This document shows positions 12,216-24,315 of a stretch of DNA of 45,033 bases, one piece after another (position 1 is the stretch's first letter; every line of letters begins with the position of its first letter). The stretch covers positions 1 through 45,033 of the forward strand of contig KN817542.1 of NCBI GenBank assembly GCA_000827495.1, given 5' to 3'. Below the pieces are notes generated by a model that made no database searches, was not told where the DNA came from, and was given only the letters and a program-made list of their open reading frames with translations. A program made the translations under genes and the position numbers. This stretch comes from Hypholoma sublateritium FD-334 SS-4 (taxonomy: Eukaryota; Basidiomycota; Agaricomycetes; Agaricales; Strophariaceae).

Positions 12216-13247
12216 ATAAGAAGATCCAAGAAGGTGGAGGGGAGATTGATTTATATGTCCCTCTTTGAGCATGATATAGTCCCGGCTATGGTCGGCAGCG
12301 GTAAATACGAAACGCCGGAGCCGGCGCGCGCCTGACCGACTCGTCCCTTTTTAACTGCAATTCCCAACCATTCCTAACCAATTCCTAGAGTCTGAGACTC
12401 TGAGGCTCCAAATGTGCGCCTCCCTCAAGATTTTACACGTCCAGGAAGCTCTGAGCTGGCTCTCTATCCTGCCACCGGGCCACTACCAAGCACTCGCGAT
12501 GACCGGCCGAGTATCGCCATACAATAGCGATTCTTCATTACTTACCTCTCGAGAAGATTAAATAATTGCCAATTGACGCTTCTCCTGCGATAGGGCCCGA
12601 CATGAAGGCCTCTGCCGTTTAACCACCGCCCCCTGGGACGTCATTTCCACTGAATGGATACATATCTATGGGCGTATGGACCAAAAGTGCGCATTTCGCA
12701 AGCATTTCCTCCTATTTCTTGGATCGCCTTCATAAACTCACCATACATCGAACGTTACGCAGCATAATATCGTTGCCGTCCATTTCCGTCGAAATCCGAA
12801 GCAACATATGTAAATGTGGACATACATATAATTGATCAAGGTAAGGTTAGAAAGCATGCTACCAAAGTGCAACATAAGTACATGAAGAATGTCAAGTATG
12901 TAGAAATAACATAGAGTAATCACATTTGCATACGTGAGGATATACGAAACTATTAGATACGACAAAAGAAAATAGACGGTGGGTATGATTTGTGTAGCAA
13001 GATAGAAATAATGTACATGGATCTAGAAAGAGGAATGTGGGGCGACCGTTTAACCCACCATGCGTGCTCGTTTGGGGGCTACGAAATTTGGAGGGGGACT
13101 GTCGCACTCCTCTCGCGTTCTGCGAAATATTACGCGACGGGGCAATGGCTTTATATTCCGCGTAGTGACCTTGGGGATCTCGCGCGTCCAGCCTCGAGTC
13201 CGGCTGTTCAAAGTCTCGTCACCTAGCGTGAATGAATCAAGGGCGTG
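12216..13247. other. Intergenic stretch without a supported gene
   Basis: About 1 kb between the nitronate monooxygenase promoter and the end of the RING gene. It is AT-rich between 12720 and 13000. It contains a 15-bp palindrome (AGAGTCT-G-AGACTCT, near 12390). ORFs here (for example 12738-12965 minus, 12990-13226 plus) show no conserved segments. Confidence 0.5.
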
Positions 13248-14060
13248 CTAGTCTGCAGCCGATTCTTGTAATTCTTGAACCCTAAGCAATATGTTTGGTC
13301 AGATCAACGCATCCCTGCGCAGCTGGAGAGAGTAGTACCTGATCTCCAGATCTTCTGCTTTTGCGGTTAATTCGTCGCATGACATTGCCAACTTGATGTT
13401 GTCAATTTCCATGCGATCGATCTGCGCCACGAGTTGAGCCACGGTTTCTCGATGCTTGACTTCATCGCTGTGTAACTTTTCCTGCGCCTTTAAAAGTATC
13501 TTCTGAACCTTTGCTTCACCTGTTCTGTGGACAAAGAGCGCCTTTTGCAACCCTTCGCATCGCGTTAGTAGAGCTTCTTCGCCCATCTTCTTCGATTCGA
13601 GACGCCTTTCAGCGTCCTCGAGCCTCTTCTCCAGCGCCGACTGCTCTGCGTTATCGATGTAGACGCGTCGTGCAGCGGACATGATATATTTATGATATTT
13701 TGTCGGCAGATATGTGAGCTGGTCATTCAAAAATGTCAACCTCCAGAAATTAAGCAAATAAAGTTCACTTTACATCAGGTATACCTGGAGGAAAATTCAC
13801 TTCGTGAGGACTTTCGGGGTAGGTGGCACAGGATGAAGGAACGAACCAAGGTTGAAAGTCGCCCGACAATCCGGGCATGTCGACGTCATTCCTGGATTAG
13901 TATGGACATTGACATGGTCTGATAGACAATTCTTGCAGTAGATGTGCCCTGGTGCAGGATAAGAGCAATGGCCGACGACAACGAGTCAGTTACTAATACC
14001 GCAGGGCAAACACATGGGCTCTTTGAGGGTACAAAGACAGATAGAGCATTGTAAAGGCAT
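13248..14060 (-). CDS. Small RING-finger / coiled-coil protein
   Basis: Five exons (14060-14000, 13948-13847, 13794-13784, 13718-13339, 13281-13248) give 195 residues. The N terminus is a C3HC4 RING finger: CSIC at 5-8, then CGHIYCKNC, and CPDC about residue 47. After it comes a conserved LTYLPTKYHKYI segment and RRVYID, then an uninterrupted coiled coil to the end. Such short RING/coiled-coil proteins are a recurrent unnamed basidiomycete family; RING implies possible E3 ubiquitin ligase activity, with no known target. Exon 3 is only 11 nt. The last splice is less certain: without it the frame ends at 13299. The gene is divergent from the She3-like gene. Confidence 0.8.
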
Positions 14061-14410
14061 AATTTCGCGTTCTTTGTCACAAAGATTTCCCGGAAGGGAG
14101 AACGGAGGAGGAGTAAGCGTGTAGAGGCTGGTTGGCTGGCTGTATGCTGTAGTATGCTGTATGTAGAAGTCGTTTGAAAAGTGGTTTCGTCGACGGACGC
14201 GACTTAAATTGAGACACGTGACTGCGACTGATTTCGTGCAACAAGGCCAAATAGCTTGAAGCCGTTGGCGCCGCGCCGCTGTGCCTGGTCCTTCCCCTTT
14301 TCATCCCGCCAACGTCGACCACCTGGCAGTGGACTCCGGAATTACGATTTATATGTCCCATATATATCCCGAGACCCTCTAGACTGCCGACAATTTGCAT
14401 TATTTGGTGA
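14061..14410. promoter_or_regulatory. Shared divergent promoter of the RING and She3-like genes
   Basis: 350 bp separate the two divergent start codons, so both promoters must lie here. A CACGTGAC site is at 14215-14222, the same core as the palindrome upstream of the ADIP-like gene. A GTATGCTGTA-type sequence is repeated near 14141-14160. Function is inferred. Confidence 0.45.
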
Positions 14411-16149
14411 ATGTCTAGTCCGACTAAGTCTTCGCAAATACACGACAGTACTTTGTCCCCTTACAAGCATATACGCGACCGTTCACATTCTAGGCCATCT
14501 TCGCGTAGCTCCCTTCGCGCACACAGCCCTTCGCTCTCCCTCGACGACCCCGGTGAGTCTTTTGATGCAATATCACGTCGTCTCTACCAACCGACGTTTC
14601 GACTGACGCAGAATCTCAGTGGCCGTGCGCAATCATATCTCGACGATCAAGCATAATATCAGGCACCAGCAAGCCCAACTGAATTCACTAGAGAATATTG
14701 TGCGAAGCAGCCCTCGCCCATACCCACCGGAATTACCAGAAAATCCCAATCATAGCATGGCTGCTTCATCGTCTCCGTCATCTTATGTGCCCATTTTGGC
14801 TTCAACACCCACGAGCATTAAGCGGCGGTCCAGCCACGACGTCTTATTGTCCCTAGCCGGCCCCGACTCGAGTCTGCCGCTGCCCAAACGGGACCTCCTA
14901 GCTGAAGAAAGTGTGCGGGAAGGCATCCCTGCTCAACCTTCATACAAACGGGCTTCGAGCCCTACAAAATCTCGTGCGTCTTTCTTGCATGTGCACAGCT
15001 TTCACATCCATCTCATGATGATCCCCTTCTCTATAGGGATACCAGTCTCATCAGTCGGTAAATATCCGCCGTCGCTCATTGACCTCTCATAATTAAACAT
15101 CGTGACACAGGAAACGCACGCGCACTCGCAGAAGAAGGGGGATCCTTGCGCCCTGCGCCGAGCTCGTCCAAATTGTCCCCCATTGACCCCGCCGACGCAT
15201 CATCGTCCTCTCTGCTACCGCCGCCGTCTCCTAATAAACGGTATTCGCTGACGCCTGGCGGCACGACAAAGGTCCTTGCCGACCTCCAGGCGGGTGTGAT
15301 CACGGCGAAAAACGCACTGGAGAATACGAAGGCTCAGCTGCGGCTGTCGCAGCGCAGTGTCGCCCAACTGACACGGCAAGCCGAAGACTACAAAGACAGT
15401 AGAGACAGGCTACGGGTGGAGAACGAGGGCCTGAATAATGTTGTCGCGCGCAAAGAGAGGCTACTGCAGGAGGTGTGTGCTTTTCCGTCTCAAGTTTGAC
15501 CTGCTGTTAATAGTTTCAAGGTACTGGAACGGGCGCGCAGAGCAGAAGCCGAGGCTGCGACCTTGAAAACGCAACTCAAGAGCGAAACGTCAACGTCAAA
15601 AAAGACGATCCGGGAGATGGAATCTGCTCTTGCCGAATCGACGACCTTGTCGCAAAAGTCAGAGCGAGAATACATCACACTACGAGACAGCATCAAAGGC
15701 ATGACAGAAACCTGGAAGCAAGATACCGAGCGGCTCCGCGAGGAAATGCGCAAACGTGAAGATAAACTTCAAGAAGAGGCAAAGAAGCTCGGGAAAATGT
15801 ACGGGGACTTGGTCAATGAGATCAAGAAGTCGCAGGAGGGCAAAGAATCCGTGAAAAAACTGAAGGAGGAGGATTACAAGCTTTCCGTTGATGTCGAGAA
15901 ACACTGGACTGAACAGATTGGGCGGATGAGACAAGAATTCGAGCAACAATCACAAAGCAGCGAAGCGGCCAACAAAACCGCGAAGTGCGTAATGCCTTTT
16001 CTTCGATAACTATTACTCACATCCCGTATAGGCATCTATCGGAAGAATTGGCCAGACTCAGGAGACTAATGCAAAGCGCTGGTCGGAGAAGCTCAAGTAA
16101 TGATGATTCGGACCCTCATGAACAGCAAAACCTGGACTCACCCCCATGA
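14411..16149 (+). CDS. She3-like (SWI5-dependent HO expression 3 family) coiled-coil protein
   Basis: Six exons (14411-14552, 14620-14973, 15037-15057, 15111-15472, 15521-15984, 16032-16149) give 486 residues. The N-terminal 200 residues are Ser/Pro-rich and disordered. A conserved coiled coil begins with a short SLTPGGTTKVLADLQAG segment and runs through ENTKAQLRLSQRSVAQLTRQ, VVARKERLLQEVLERA and REYITLRDSIKGM to near the C terminus. I recognise this as the basidiomycete proteins annotated as She3-like. Budding-yeast She3 is the adaptor linking myosin V and She2 for ASH1 mRNA transport; whether the basidiomycete protein does this is not shown by sequence. Exon 3 is only 21 nt. A short acidic tail ends the protein. 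Confidence 0.75.
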
Positions 16150-16740
16150 TACCTATACCTCTCATCCCCCTAGTATTGTGAATGGTAACAGCCCACGTTC
16201 TTTTTGTCTTTTTCTGATCTCACTAGATCTACATCGGTTGGACTTTGCATATCTTCGCAGGGAAAGTTTGTTTGTTGATCGAGCACTTCTACCAATCTTG
16301 CTCACTCGTTTTCGCTAATACACTCGCTATCTTTTCCTGGCATCCTCCCTTATTCACATGTCCTCTCTACATACTATTGACGATCGCGAGCCCTGGGATG
16401 ACATCCCGCTTCAATGTTCTTAATGACTGACCCTGCTTGCATGTGGCATTCCCGAATCCTCGATCGAGCTTTAATAATCTTACAGCACGTACACATTTAT
16501 TGTTTTCGTACCCACTACATCTATATACCCATGCACTGCTGACTCTTTCTATGTTGATTACTTGCACCCATCTTTTTCCCGGTCGTTATTCTCAGTAAGA
16601 AATAATAGTGGCAGGTCCGACGACGGCCCGGTCGTCCCACGACACGGTCCGTCACATCACCTGATCTAAATCATTAAGACCTCCGCTTGCCAGTGCAAGG
16701 CGCTAGTGCGGCAGCCTCATTTCGATCACAAACGAGCGCA
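16150..16740. other. Intergenic stretch between two plus-strand genes
   Basis: 590 bp holding the 3' end of the She3-like transcript and the promoter of the DEK_C gene. Pyrimidine-rich stretches occur around 16200-16350. A run of CGACG/GGTC-type short repeats lies at about 16616-16656. No coding signal. Confidence 0.5.
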
Positions 16741-18667
16741 ATGCCGATACCCTCGATACCCGACCTCGAATCGACTGCAAAGAGGCTGGTATGGGCTGCG
16801 CAGAAGAAAGGAACTCTCCAGTGCGCACACATATTTCACTTGATGATTGATGATCCATGATTCATGCCGTCGCTGGCACCCACGCTGACGCTTCACCCTC
16901 CAGGAACCTTACCCCTCGATTGATTCGCCAAGCGATTGAAAACGAACTCGCGCTCGACGAGGGCGTCCTCGACGCGTCCGAGTACAAGAGCTCAATCAAG
17001 GCCGCGACGAAGTATGCACTGGTGCGTGCATTGCTTTCTACTTGCACCGTATAAAGTATTGCGGCGGTGCTCACACATTTCTTGCACCAGGACAACGATC
17101 CCCCTCCTGCAGACGTGGAATCTACCCCAAAATCAAAGCCACCTACGAAGAACAAGCGCAAGTCCGACGGGACTGTCAAGGCCGAACCCGAGATGGAGAA
17201 GGATGAAGCAGAAATTCCCAGCCCACAGCCTACGCCCAAAGCGAAGGCGAAAACGAAAACAAAAACTGTGGCGAAGTTAGTCGCGAGGGAGGACGAGGGC
17301 AGCGACGAGGCGCCGACGCCCAAGAAGCGCAAGGTCGCTCCGAAGTCGAAGAAAGCCGCGCTGTCCGAGGAGGAGGATGACTACATGGACGACGACGCGA
17401 GCCCCAAGAAGAAGCCCAGGGCGCGTGCTGTAAAAGCCAAGGCGAAAAAGGTCGTATCTGAAGACGAAGATGAAGAGGATGAGCAACCTGATGTAGCCGC
17501 CGCACCGACCAAGCCAAAGTCAAAGAAAGATTCCAAGGTGTACAAGTCTCTTGTATGTGATCATTTCCTGTTCTTGCCACCCGTTTACGAAATGATCATG
17601 CGACAGGAACATGTCCCAACATCTGACATGGAACAGGACGAGCCCGAACCCCTGGCAGGTCCATCTGTTGTGAAGCCTAACGTCCCTGCCAAACTCAAAG
17701 TTCGCGTTTTTTCTTTTCGTTAAGTGATCATTCGCTGATTCCCGATGGCTATGGCAGAGTCCGCGCAAGTCCAAGGCAGACCCTAAGCCCGATTCAGCTT
17801 CTCGTAAGCCACCCAGCTCCAAAAAGGCAGAAGCCGCAGTTCCGACGCCCATTGACGCCGAAACGGACGATGTGGCTCATAAAAGCGAGTCTGAGCTTTC
17901 AGTACTTCTTGACGATCTTCCTAAGCCGAAACGAAAGTCGAGCTCTGGCGATAAGGTATAGCTCCCTCCCACCAGGACTAGTGGTTGCGGCTTGATATCT
18001 AACCAAGGCTCTGAATCTAGCCATCCAAAAAAGCATCTGAGAAACCCAAAACTAAGAAAGCTACGAAGGCACCGGTTGTTCTCAGCAAGGACGAAGAAAC
18101 TATCAAACGTTTGAAGGTATAACTTGATTTCCGTTAGAATAAAAGGCAAGATATATTCTAATCCACCCACTTTAGTCTCTCGTAGTAGCCTGTGGAACAC
18201 GCAAAGTCTGGTCAAAGGTATTCCAGGGATTAGATAGTCCACAACAGCAGATCAGGAAACTGAAGGAAATGCTGTCTGATCTGGGCATGACCGGCCGGAT
18301 GAGCTTGGACCAGGCGAAGGCTATCAAGGAAAAAAGAGAGCTGGCACAAGAATTAGGTACGCCGCATTGCTCGATGTCATATTTTTCCTGAAGAAATACA
18401 TTAAACACTCAGCGGACGTCACGGAGTTTGCAGCCAAGATGGAGGCGAGGGGTGGTAGTTCTGCTAAATCAAAGTCCGTGGAACCTGACACGGCAGTCAA
18501 AGAAGAAAAGGGAGGCTCATCAGAGGACGAAGAAATTCAAGCTCCCCGAAAACGAATGGTGCGTATCATATTATGAGTCAATTATTCTGCCAAATTGATG
18601 TAATGAGTAGATGAATGCGCGGAAGAGCATCCTGGCCTTCTTGGATGACCAGAGCGACGACGAATGA
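16741..18667 (+). CDS. DEK_C-domain nuclear protein with HIRIP3-like C-terminal motif
   Basis: Nine exons splice in phase to 476 residues: 16741-16820, 16904-17021, 17091-17552, 17607-17699, 17758-17955, 18021-18116, 18176-18356, 18413-18558 and 18611-18667. Residues about 27-66 form a DEK_C-type helical domain (TPRLIRQAIENELAL, then LDASEYKSSIKAATKYAL). The middle is a long Lys/Glu/Asp-rich linker with many basic clusters such as KKRK, typical of chromatin proteins. Residues about 350-420 carry LVVACGTRKVWSKVF, then IRKLKEMLSDLGMTGRMSLD and AKAIKEKRELAQEL, resembling the conserved C-terminal block of HIRIP3, an H2A-H2B chaperone. A short acidic tail follows. A nuclear chromatin role is inferred from this architecture. 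It converges with the GH35 gene over 124 bp. Confidence 0.8.
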
Positions 18668-18791
18668 TTGATGGATCCCAAATTTACTAATTGCTTTCAT
18701 TTTCTTTGGCCTGCCGAAAGAATCCTGTGTCTCATTTGCTACATGTATCATACTTGCAGTCCACTCTCATAACATTTCTTGTCAAGCAGCC

Positions 18792-21700
18792 TTACATCGG
18801 CTGGAAAAATGTGGCAGCGGGGCGTAAGTTCTGTTGCTCAGTGTAATCTGGCGATTGGTAGTCATTGAACTGGAAGGACGTCGAGAATGTCCCGTCCGAA
18901 ACGAGGCTGAGGCCCGCAATACTGGCACCTGCTGCATCGAGGGACCAAAGAGAAAGTGCCAGCGTATTTGTTGACTGGCGTCGCAATATCCTGAGTGACT
19001 GGTTAACGACCTTACGCGCCCACGAATTCAATATGACTTACCCAGCGGGTAAGACGAACAACGTCTGCGGTCTGAAATTGGTAGACGTTGTCAGCAACTG
19101 GAAACCTGAGTTTGAACACTGTCACTAACCCAATATTGTTGATGTACTTCCCAACCTGCCACCCGTTTAAATAGATCTGAACCCGGAAGTTGGACGTAAT
19201 AGCACTGGGTGTAATGGACAGTCGGACTGGCATATCGACGCCATTAGGGATATTCTATGGTCCTAGATAAGTGGACATCCCGAACAAGATATTGATGAGG
19301 ACTAACAAGATCAAAAGTGGTGCGGAAGAAGTTGACGCCAGCTCCGTGAACCCCGCCTCCAGTGAGCGGAGTTCCGCTGGCCCAATTCGTGTCCGGGAAG
19401 CCTGGTAGATGCGCGCCTACTCTTTCTGCGTATAATCCACCTTCGTTCAAGTATCCACGGAAAGTGTCGGGCGCACTAGCAGCGCCACCCTGGAGCCTGC
19501 GTATCGATAACAGAGGATGAAATTGGCTGCGATAAACGAACCTGGTTCCCTTGGATTTTCCAGAGATTAAAGGTTGCGTTTCCCCCAATTATTTTGTACC
19601 CTCTTATCCCCCGTGGCTCTTTACCGCTGCTAGCTAACAAAACATTGATCAAAGACGTAATGAGAGCTATACGATGTAGCACTTACTACTCGTTTCGACT
19701 ATCCTGAAAAAATACATGGGTCAGTCAAACACTTTACAAATATTCAGATAACACAAACCCCATGTGATCTAGAAAATGCATCAGCGAAGGAGCACGTTTG
19801 AAGACAAGTTGGAAGCATCTGACCTTGTATAATGACAAAGACGTTGTTACTATTGATACGGAGCATGCTGAAACTAATGACCCATGTATCGGTTGTCACA
19901 CTGACGGTCGAATTGCCCTGACTTGAACCGAGGAATACTCCGTTTAGCCATGCAGAATATCCTCCTGCAAATCCAGATTGCACAGTGGTCACGATCGCGG
20001 TTTCAGCGCCACTGGCCGTAAAATATCCGCGGAAGATGAGATTTCCGCCGTAGAACCTATATATGGGTGAGGATGAAAATTGGAGTAATGTGTGGAATGA
20101 TGCGCAGGGTACCCATATTGTTGGGAATATAAGACAATCTCTCCGGCCAGAGGCGGCAGATTCGTATACTAAGTAGAATTTGAGTCCACGTGCTATAGAC
20201 AAAGAAGCGACTTACATTAGTGGTCGTAAGGGTGGCAGTCGTGAACCCGGAATCATCGAAATTTGGATCAACTTCGGGAAAACTAAACGTATGTTTATGT
20301 TCAGTGCTCTTGACCCTTCAAATGGATACCGTGGGTCGTACCTTCCCGAAACCTTCCAATTTGCGAGAGAGGGAAGTTGGAGGGATGTACTTGCTCCGCC
20401 TATGATGGCGCTGAAAAGATGGCTGCCAGATGGGTTGATCGACGTTTGGATGGTCGCCTTATTCCAAATAATCTGGGTGATGTCTTTCGGGACAATGGCT
20501 TGGACTGTCGTTGTGCCATTCAGATCCCCCTCCTATAAAGATGAAAGGTATGAATTTAACAATTTCATTGCTTTAGGTCAAGGTCAAATTTGTCGTACCA
20601 GAGCAAGTGTACTCCCACTGATTGAAGCATCCCGAAGGACATAAGGACCGCCAACAAGGATACTAAATATTTACAATGCAATGAGAAAGAGGCGAAATGC
20701 GAGATTATTTCCCTACGAAGTGTTGGTCCCAACGGAGAAATAATTGCCAAAGGGGACGTTCGCATTGGAAATCACAGGGGCGTGCCATGTGTTTGCGGTG
20801 GTCTTATCCATTATTATGACGAAGAGTGTGTCGTTTCCGTTTTGTACGGGAATAATTTGACTGCCACCAACATCGAAATTTAATGTGAGCAGTCCATTGA
20901 CAAACTTGGCGGTGACATTGGGGAAGGGAGATAGATCTAGCACGGGATTTGATAATTCTATAGCGGTCTCGCCAGTCTGGCCGGTGGGCGCATATATTAT
21001 GATATAGTCGTTGGAGTCAATCCTTTGAATTAGATTTTTCGTTAGAAAGGAGTATGCACGGCATAGAAAGATAAATGACTCACGTCGTCCAGGTCATGAT
21101 TCTTTGGATTAAATAAGAGTAGGTTCAGTCAATGCCAGAAGACAAATCAAATCAAAAGGTTCACGTACTCGGCTGTCGAATAAAGAATTTTAATTTGATT
21201 CTGACCAAAAATGTAATCGGTGACCAAAATCTTGGCTTCGCGCCCATTGAAGGTGAGGAATCCGGTAAGGGGGATGAGAAGGGATCCCGCGGAAGTGTTG
21301 ATAGTTACTTGAGTGGTGGTCAAAGCGGTAGATCTGGAGTAAAAATTTCTTTCAATCACTGTCATCAAGTGGTGTCAAATGGAAAGCCTACGTAGAAGTG
21401 TCATGCCGCATGAAGTAAAATCCTGCGTTTTTGTTGATATTTCTTAACTCTGCCGTATGTATGAGAGAGGAGGTCGTATAATTGGTGCCATTTGCTATCA
21501 GTGTAGCACCAAGAAGATCGCGTGAAACACGGAGGAAAAGACCTATGGTTGATGTCAAAATCGAATTACTGTGGATAAGTCCGTCTCTACCTTGAAGCCG
21601 CATTTCATTCATCTTTGGGGTGGCCACACGACCTTCATTTATTCCTGCAAGAGACTATAGTCGACAATCGACCACTAGAATATATGGATAGGTTACCTCC

Positions 21701-23488
21701 GCCGTAGTCATACGATGTGTACCTAATTTGAAAGGTGTTGTAAGTACTGGTCGACGATCGATCCTTTATCAACTTACACCGTTGGTTCCATTGTTTGTCC
21801 CCAGTTCGTACCGCCGAAAATCACTGGAAAATATGAGATTTACCGCAGAGGAGGACAGATGTACTTACTGTAGATGTCTTTTATAAACTAATCAGAATAA
21901 ACGCCGTGAAGCGTAAGGTTGGACGTACTCAAAATAGTTGTTGTCTGAGCACTACGTTATCGGGATGGTAAGATATAGGATAACGAAGGCGATAACAAGG
22001 CGCACTAGTTTTCTTTATAGAATACATCCTCTATAGCACAAAGAAGTCAGTAAGAGTTTTTAATAAGCAGCACTCTTTGTAAGCTATGCACCATACGTGG
22101 CATCCGTCAAGCCGTTTGCTGATTGAAAGTGATAAGAAATTGAGAGAAGCCATTCAAATGACATTCACAATATTTTTCGTAACCCGTCCCACCACGAGCC
22201 GCGGCACCCCATCCAAGCAAAAATCCACCTCCGAACTGATAAATCGCGTATTCAATACCGGAACTATAAACATACACAAAGACGCAACAAACCTCTGCCA
22301 GGCAAAGAGGGTCACTAGGTGCTGAACCCTCGTGGTTTGAATAATAGACCGCCTGAACCTGAGCCCAACTGTTTGCGCCTTGAGGATATGAGTCTCCGCT
22401 ATATATCTTCGTTAGTGAAATATTCTGCATAGAGAAGGAAGGACGCCGACCAGTATATGTCAACATGAGTACCAGGTTTGTCCGGCGAAAAGTTGCCCGT
22501 TGAACCTGCATGCTGGTCGTTGAATGTGATAGCTGAACAGTTGGTGAACAGTAGATGAGAAAATTTTATTTATTGACCCGAACTGACATGACCCACGAAC
22601 TACGATACCACCGGCTCTGTAAGTGTTGATAACGGCTTGCATATATATATCATTGCTGGCGCTGGCACTGTACTCGTTTTCGGCCTGAACAAGAATGACT
22701 ACAGGTCTCGATTAGCGGTGGCAAATTCGCTTATGGTTACGGCCTCGCTTACTCGGGCCGCCGTTGGTGATTTGGTTGCGTGCTAATATCTTCGTTATGG
22801 CGGTGAGATATGGAGTCCAGGCTACAACATGAAATGAAGTGGCATGCATTAAAAAACCAAGGGATCGAACCTTGCGTATAATTTGCATTGTTGGCGCGAA
22901 GACTTCCGCCGATATTCCCAACCCAACCAGGAAAACCTCCTCCGGTCGTCTCCGCATCTGTTCGGACCGTTATTATTGTTACTCTGCAGAGCACCGAGAG
23001 TATACTTAATTATATAAGGTCCTGGTCTATAAGAATTCCAGTAGACAAAATTAGTGACATAAGAGCGCGTTGAATAGCCCTCCTCACCTGGCAATCAACC
23101 ATAATCCCGCCTGCTTCGCCTCGTCGATGAACCGCTGGATGTCGCGATATGTTCCAGTCTGAAAGTCGCCTGCAGTACCATTTGTCCCGGGAGTCGGATA
23201 GTGCACCGCCCAATTGACGTAGAAAGAGACAGTGTTAAAACCGTTGGACTTGATCTTCTGAAAAATGTCGCCCCAGATATCAGGATTTCCCGGAAGCCTC
23301 CAAGGGTGGAATTCTGCAGAAAGGATGAAGATTCGCTGCCCTTGGATGCTCAAAGAATGCGGATCCCAAGTGACCGCGTTAGTAAGTCCTGTAGAGTTAC
23401 GTTTGACAATCGATGCCAACGAGGACGGGATCGCAGCGACGCAGAGGGCGAAAAACCCCATCGCGTGGAGGAATATCATGGTGTCCAA
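18792..23488 (-). CDS. Secreted GH35 beta-galactosidase, about 31 exons
   Basis: Glycoside hydrolase family 35, releasing terminal beta-galactose from plant cell-wall polysaccharides outside the cell. Splicing some 30 short introns restores about 1,014 residues, the normal length for fungal GH35. A signal peptide (core [20 protein letters not shown]) opens the protein. Landmarks include [36 protein letters not shown] (predicted acid/base Glu), LAE|FGGG at the place of the usual nucleophile Glu in [25 protein letters not shown], and the C-terminal sandwich domains ending FNDYQSPDY. The Q-to-G change beside the nucleophile is unusual. Micro-exons are 17 nt (23026-23010) and 10 nt (19778-19769). 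The intron at 23009-22958 begins TT instead of GT, so the gene may be impaired. Everything else is in frame. The start may be 23488 or the next Met at 23479. Confidence 0.87.
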
Positions 23489-23518
23489 TTTCTTAAAATC
23501 CTTGCGACGGGTCTACGG

Positions 23519-23525
23519 TTATATA
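23519..23525 (-). promoter_or_regulatory. TATA box of the GH35 gene
   Basis: TATATAA on the minus strand ends about 30 bp upstream of the ATG at 23488 and 39 bp upstream of the ATG at 23479. Such close spacing suggests a very short leader and slightly favours the second ATG. Confidence 0.5.
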
Positions 23526-24315
23526 GCGTATAATTCCTCCCGTTCCGACATGTGAGCCTTGGCAGGTGACCCTACGCAGCGTGAATTTCGAACCGCTTCC
23601 AAACTTCTTCAGTGGTCCGTTGCTTCGCCGACCATTTTTATATAGCTGAAAAGGATAAATGTCGCTACTTCAGTTGGTATAGGAAGATCGAATGGTAGCA
23701 ACTGCTGTTGTGACTTGTAAGCGGAAATTTGAGCTCGAGCTTAACCTCAAATGAGAATTTGGGTCTTACTATGCTGTTTGTAGCTGCCTCTGTGTCAGTC
23801 ACTGTAGAGGGATTGTTACACAGGTACACAAGTATTGTTGAAGTCCCGAGTATTCGAATGGCCTTTTTGTAGTAGCACTTAGAAAGAGAAACACGGTTGT
23901 CAATGCAAGAGCAAGGTCAGGCAAAGTCCGATTGAGCAAAGAGTAAATGTAGGTGGCATTCCGTGGGAAAGATCTCGGGCCTTTTCGGGCCGGGTAAGAC
24001 GAACTTTTGCCGCTCTCGACGACTCGGAGCCTAAAAGGCTGTGAACAAGCTTCGAACGTCTTCGACCTCTGCACCGAAGTTTCAAGCTCCGTGACAGACA
24101 TCGCTCTTGTTCTAATAGCATCCTTGATAACGCGCGGCACTGCGAAATCCGCTCAGTAAATTCAATCCTTCTCTTACTCAATTGGCAGTGAGCATTGCCG
24201 TTGCTTTGCTATGAATACGCCGTAAGCCAGCCTGATACTTTTCAGCGCTGGTCCTGGACTCCTTAACCATGCGCATTCACTGTGACTGAATACTGATCGA
24301 GACATTTTCCTTAGT
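23526..24315. other. Intergenic stretch between the divergent GH35 and F-box genes
   Basis: About 790 bp holding two divergent promoters. A second TATATA lies near 23640. Minus-strand openings at 23799-24181 have no recognisable protein character. No gene is supported. Confidence 0.5.

Noticed and set aside
21880..22160. Apparent stop codons in the GH35 gene around the FYKEN segment.
   Set aside because: Introns ending at ATAACGTAG and TATAAAAG remove the stops and restore KENYAQTTTIL followed by NIYMIFGGTNW in frame.
22858..22874. A tRNA T-arm-like hairpin on the minus strand (perfect 5-bp stem with TTCGATC loop).
   Set aside because: It lies at an exon-intron junction of the GH35 gene, and no acceptor stem, anticodon arm or D arm surrounds it.
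23799..24181. Overlapping minus-strand ORFs between the GH35 and F-box genes.
   Set aside because: No recognisable domain and no consistent splice signals; the region is where two divergent promoters are expected.
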